Source: a virus
Length of the DNA stretch: 64,000 bases
Direction: 5' to 3' (one strand)
IMG/VR virus record: IMGVR_UViG_3300028563_000014
Location: 23,463-87,462 of that record
Shown here: piece after piece, positions 60,977 to 64,000 of the stretch
Layout of the letters: every line of letters begins with the position of its first letter
Position numbering within the stretch: the first letter of the stretch is position 1
Translations under genes and position numbers: made by a program
The notes under the pieces: model-generated
Seen by the model: the letters and a program-made list of their open reading frames with translations, nothing else
What the model was told of the DNA's origin: nothing
Databases searched by the model: none

Positions 60977-62652
60977 CACACCACCTCCACGGAAGACAGC
61001 CCCCCAGCCTTCGACACCGCCATGACCGTCCCAGAGCGTAGCCGGTCCACTAGCCGCTGGGCGTGGGTAATCACCACCACCTGGCGCGACCGGGCCATCT
61101 CGACCAGGAGGTCCGCCACGAGCTCGATACCCTCGTCATCCAGCGGGTCGAACACCTCGTCGAACACCTGGAGCCCGGTGTCCCGGGACAGGCGGGACAG
61201 CGCCAGCATCATGGCCACGTCCACCCGGGTCCGCTCCCCGCCGGACGCGGCGCGGTACTGCCCGCCCGGATCCCCGTCCTGGACCAGGACCTGCATCGTC
61301 ACCTCCTCGACCTTGGCCCCCGAGGCGAGCTGCCGGTCCCCGGAGACCTTCACCTCGGCCGGGATCCCCAGCCGGCGCAGGACCGCGTTCGTCCCGGCCT
61401 CCAGCCGCTTCAGTGCCTCCGCGAACACCCGCACGCGCGCTCCCTGGCGGCCCAGGACGCGTAGGGCGGCCTCCGCGACCTTCAGGCGGGCCTGCGCCGC
61501 CAGGACGTCGTGCCCGTACCTCTCCACGCGCGCCTCGTCCTGGGAGACCATCTTCCTCAGGCGCTCCGCGTCAGCCTGCTGGCTCTCTGCGACCCGGAGC
61601 CGAGAGACCAGCTCGCCGTGCTTCCGGCGCGCCGCATCGGCGTCCTGGGCCTCCTCGTCCGCTGCCAGCCGCATAGACCGAGCGTCCTCCTGCAGTTCCT
61701 CCACGTCAGCCGCCCCGGCGTCCAGCTCGGCCCGGATGACGGCGATCTCTTCTTCGGTCGCCTCGCAGATGGCGCGCCGCCGCTCCGCCACGCGCTTGAC
61801 CTCCGCCGGTCCCACCGGCCGCAGGCACACCGGGCACTCGCCCCCAGCCGGCGCCGCCTCGGCCTCCGCCTCCTCCGAGCGCAGGCGCTTCTCCAACCTG
61901 GCGACCTCCTCCTGGCGCCGCCGGCGCGCGTCCCTGGCGCCGTCCCACGTGCGCCGCGCCGCCGCCGCCAGCGCGTCCGCCCTCGCGGCCCTGACGTTCG
62001 CCGCCTCCAGCTCCTCCGCGGCGGCGCCCGCCAGCGCCCGGACGGCGCCGACGTCCTCCGTAACCGCCGCGCCCTTCACTGCATCCCGGGCGCGCGTCAG
62101 CGCCGCCCCCGCCGCGTTCAGGTCGTTCTTGGCGTTGCCGACCTTGCCCACCCGGGTCGCCTCCTCGGCCTTCGCCAGCTTCTCCGCCCGGGTGAACTGC
62201 TCCAGCCCCAGCAGCCCCTCCAGGAGCTTCTGGCGCTCGGCGTTGGTGGCGACCGAGAACCGCGCCGCCAGCTCCCGCGAGAACACCCGCGTCGCCGCGA
62301 ACCGGCGCCAGTCCCCGAACAGCCGGTTGATCTTGGCCTGGGTCTCGGTGGTGGTCTGGCCGGCGTGGTCCTTGCCGTCGCTTCCGCGCAGCAGCAGCTG
62401 CACCAGGCGCCGCTTCCGAACCTCCCTGGTCACCATGTAGGCGCCGACCTTCACCGTGGCCAGGCCGTCTGGGATCGGGTCCATGCCGCGGACGGTCTCG
62501 CCCCAGAGCACCCAGGGCACCACCTCCACACCCATCGCGCTCTTGCCGGCGCCGTTCTCCCCTACCAGGACCGTCAGCCCTTCCATCGCGAGGTCGACCG
62601 CCGTGTCGCGGTAGGTGAAGAGGTCGCCGATCTTGAGCTCAGTGACGTTCAC
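60976..62652 (-). CDS. SbcC/Rad50-like ATPase (phage gp46 type)
   Basis: 558 residues. GENGAGKSA (31-39) is Walker A, CPVC (273-276) a zinc-hook inside a long coiled coil, SGGERTR (470-476) the ABC signature and LQVFDEVFDPLDDEG (494-508) Walker B with a D-loop, then ITHAQRLVD near the end. With the neighbouring SbcD-like gene it forms the Mre11/Rad50-type end-processing nuclease that supports recombination-dependent replication. Confidence 0.88.
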   Translation of the reverse strand: MNVTELKIGDLFTYRDTAVDLAMEGLTVLVGENGAGKSAMGVEVVPWVLWGETVRGMDPIPDGLATVKVGAYMVTREVRKRRLVQLLLRGSDGKDHAGQTTTETQAKINRLFGDWRRFAATRVFSRELAARFSVATNAERQKLLEGLLGLEQFTRAEKLAKAEEATRVGKVGNAKNDLNAAGAALTRARDAVKGAAVTEDVGAVRALAGAAAEELEAANVRAARADALAAAARRTWDGARDARRRRQEEVARLEKRLRSEEAEAEAAPAGGECPVCLRPVGPAEVKRVAERRRAICEATEEEIAVIRAELDAGAADVEELQEDARSMRLAADEEAQDADAARRKHGELVSRLRVAESQQADAERLRKMVSQDEARVERYGHDVLAAQARLKVAEAALRVLGRQGARVRVFAEALKRLEAGTNAVLRRLGIPAEVKVSGDRQLASGAKVEEVTMQVLVQDGDPGGQYRAASGGERTRVDVAMMLALSRLSRDTGLQVFDEVFDPLDDEGIELVADLLVEMARSRQVVVITHAQRLVDRLRSGTVMAVSKAGGLSSVEVV

Positions 62653-63008
62653 CGCGCCCCGCCCGCCACGGCTGCCGCCCGCGCCTGCTGCGCCCCGCGG
62701 GCTTCGAGGTCCTGGATCCAGCGGACGCAGCAGGCAGCTACCTGCACCAGCTCCAGTCGGAGCTTCTCCGGGTCCTCCTCCGTCAGGACCTCCAGCACCT
62801 CCTCCTCGAACACCAGAGCGTGCGTAACGCGCCTCTCGCGCGCGGCGATCTCCACCATCTGCCGCGCGTGCGCCAGCTGCACCAGGTGGCCGCCGCCGTG
62901 GCGCGTCCCGTCCGGCATCGACTCCTCCGCCGGCCAGACCTCCGCGATCCGGGCCCGCTCCTCCAAGATCGGGACGACCACGCCCCGGTCCATGTCCTCG
63001 TTCGCCAT
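62649..63008 (-). CDS. MazG-like helical protein
   Basis: 119 residues, ATG 63006-63008 one base after the SbcD stop. ARERRVTHALVFEEEVLEVL and EKLRLELVQVAACCVRWIQD show an E-x-x-E ... E-L-x-Q-V-A-A pattern as in MazG-type nucleotide pyrophosphatase helices. Small proteins of this kind in phages may clean dNTP or (p)ppGpp pools; the assignment is weak. It lies between SbcD and SbcC genes and overlaps SbcC's start. Confidence 0.45.
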   Translation of the reverse strand: MANEDMDRGVVVPILEERARIAEVWPAEESMPDGTRHGGGHLVQLAHARQMVEIAARERRVTHALVFEEEVLEVLTEEDPEKLRLELVQVAACCVRWIQDLEARGAQQARAAAVAGGAR

Positions 63009-63009
63009 C

Positions 63010-64000
63010 TCAGGCTCCCTTCTTCCAGAGGTCACTCACCAGGTCGACCACCGCCTGGCGGTCCGCCCCGTCTTCCAATTCCATCTCCTGCGCGAACTTC
63101 ACGACCGCGGCCAGCGGGTCGTCCGCTGGCGCGAATAGTTCTTGTTTTTCTTCCTCATCGGAGGAACCGAAACCGGAAGCGTCGCCGGCCGGGACGTACT
63201 CGTAGCCGCCCAACTTCTCGGTCGCGGCCCCTGTCGCCTCGACCCCGCCGACCTGGCGCACGAAGTAGGTGTTCTTGTCCTGGGGAACACCCCACTCCGT
63301 GTGCTTTTCCAGTACGATCTCGAACCGCGGACCAGGGATCGCGACCATCTTCGTAATTGATGCGTCACCTAGCGCCATCAGCCCGTGCTTCCCCGGCTTC
63401 GAGTCCCCGAACCCGGTCGGGCAGAGCGCCCCCACCTGGCAGATCGTCAGGCCGTTCCGCTCCCAGATCTTGTGCTCGTGGTAGTTGCCTACGAACGCGG
63501 CCCCGATCCCCATCTTCTCCATCAGGTCGAATAGCATCGGCGCCGAGATGCCGTCGCGCGCGCCGCGCGTCCACTTCGGCGAGTCGGCGTCCCACACCCC
63601 GACGTGCGTCACCAGGATCCGCCGGCCTCGCGGGACGGCCTTCCCCTCGCACTTCGGCAGCGAGCCCTCCAGCACGCGCGCCAGGTGCAACGCCATCGGG
63701 ACAGTCGACTCGTACGGGATGCTCAGCACGAAGTCTGACGCCTTGCCGTTCAAGCAGCGGTGCCATTCCGGCTCCCTGACCACGTGCGCCTCATCCCAGA
63801 GCGGCGCGCAGGCCGTGTTCCCGCCCGCGGCGGACGAGTCCAGCATGTCGTGGTTCCCGGGCACCACGACCACGAGCATGGGGTCAGCTTCGGCAAAAAC
63901 CCGCTGCACCTCCGCGATCAGGGCCGGCTCCGGGCGCCGGCTATGGAACAGGTCGCCGGCCACGAACAGGGTATCCGCCCCAGCCGCCCCAGCCGCCTTC
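63010..64000 (-). CDS. SbcD/Mre11-like metallophosphoesterase, partial
   Basis: The 5' end lies beyond the window; 330 codons are visible. It enters with ADTLFVAGDLFHSRRPEPAL (AGDLFH), VVVPGNHDMLDS (GNHD motif), RILVTHVGVWDADSP (H in motif IV) and VGNYHEHKIW, the metal ligands of calcineurin-type nucleases. The C-terminus is acidic and disordered, then ends in VVDLVSDLWKKGA. Partner of the SbcC-like ATPase below it. Confidence 0.85.
   Translation of the reverse strand, partial: KAAGAAGADTLFVAGDLFHSRRPEPALIAEVQRVFAEADPMLVVVVPGNHDMLDSSAAGGNTACAPLWDEAHVVREPEWHRCLNGKASDFVLSIPYESTVPMALHLARVLEGSLPKCEGKAVPRGRRILVTHVGVWDADSPKWTRGARDGISAPMLFDLMEKMGIGAAFVGNYHEHKIWERNGLTICQVGALCPTGFGDSKPGKHGLMALGDASITKMVAIPGPRFEIVLEKHTEWGVPQDKNTYFVRQVGGVEATGAATEKLGGYEYVPAGDASGFGSSDEEEKQELFAPADDPLAAVVKFAQEMELEDGADRQAVVDLVSDLWKKGA

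Noticed and set aside
1-64000. tRNA genes, integrase, repressor, insertion sequences
   Set aside because: No cloverleaf-like sequence with a CCA end, no tyrosine or serine recombinase motif and no transposase were recognised. A structured RNA search was not possible by eye, so a small RNA could be missed.

Overview
The window is about 64 kb of a very GC-rich genome of a contractile-tailed bacteriophage (myovirus morphology: tail sheath, tube, baseplate J and gp25-like proteins). Almost every gene is on the minus strand, so transcription runs from high to low coordinates; only an endolysin (54163-54627) and one doubtful small ORF lie on the plus strand. Genes are packed with 4-base ATGA/GTGA or 5-base TAATG/TGATG overlaps, and these overlaps decide many starts. 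No tRNA, CRISPR array, insertion sequence, integrase or repressor was recognised, so the lifestyle is open. A large lipoprotein-like gene carries Gly/Ser/Thr-rich linkers of the kind common in secreted proteins of Myxococcota, which with the GC content suggests (inference only) a myxobacterial or similar host.

Region by region, in transcription order. 64.0-60.9 kb: SbcD/Mre11-like nuclease, a MazG-like protein and SbcC/Rad50-like ATPase. 60.9-54.6 kb: small accessory proteins (many with Cys pairs), an XF1762-like acetyltransferase-type protein and a putative small terminase. 54.6-52.3 kb: plus-strand M15 endolysin, then the ATPase half of the large terminase and a coiled-coil protein with an AT-hook-like tail. 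A strong hairpin terminator (52277-52307) and an AT-rich promoter region (52228-52268) start the next unit. 52.2-46.9 kb: microproteins, a HARP/J-domain-like protein, a Dam-like methyltransferase, two paralogous Cys-rich proteins, and a protein ending in an SSB-like acidic tip. 46.9-41.1 kb: a 911-residue lipoprotein (LamG, Gly-rich linker, beta-helix), two ParB-like paralogues, a TET/JBP-type dioxygenase and a TET-associated glycosyltransferase (TAGT): a DNA base hypermodification cassette. 41.1-28 kb: zinc metallopeptidase, the nuclease half of the large terminase, portal, HAD phosphatase, gpF-like head protein, scaffold and major capsid protein. 27.8-9.9 kb: connectors, sheath, tube, frameshifted tail-assembly chaperone, tape measure, baseplate. 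9.8-0 kb: tail fibres with short repeats, a GT25-like glycosyltransferase, a Tad2-like (anti-Thoeris) protein and three exported fibre-like or lectin-like proteins.

Three points stand out. First, a shared promoter-like motif (TTGAC, 18 bases, then a GCATC-like hexamer) occurs eight times, only in the structural region, and in six cases the start codon sits exactly at the predicted +1, which implies leaderless late mRNAs. Second, the TET-TAGT-ParB cassette sits between the head and accessory genes, but no cytosine-C5 methyltransferase is visible in the window. Third, the large terminase is split into separate ATPase and nuclease genes about 14 kb apart.
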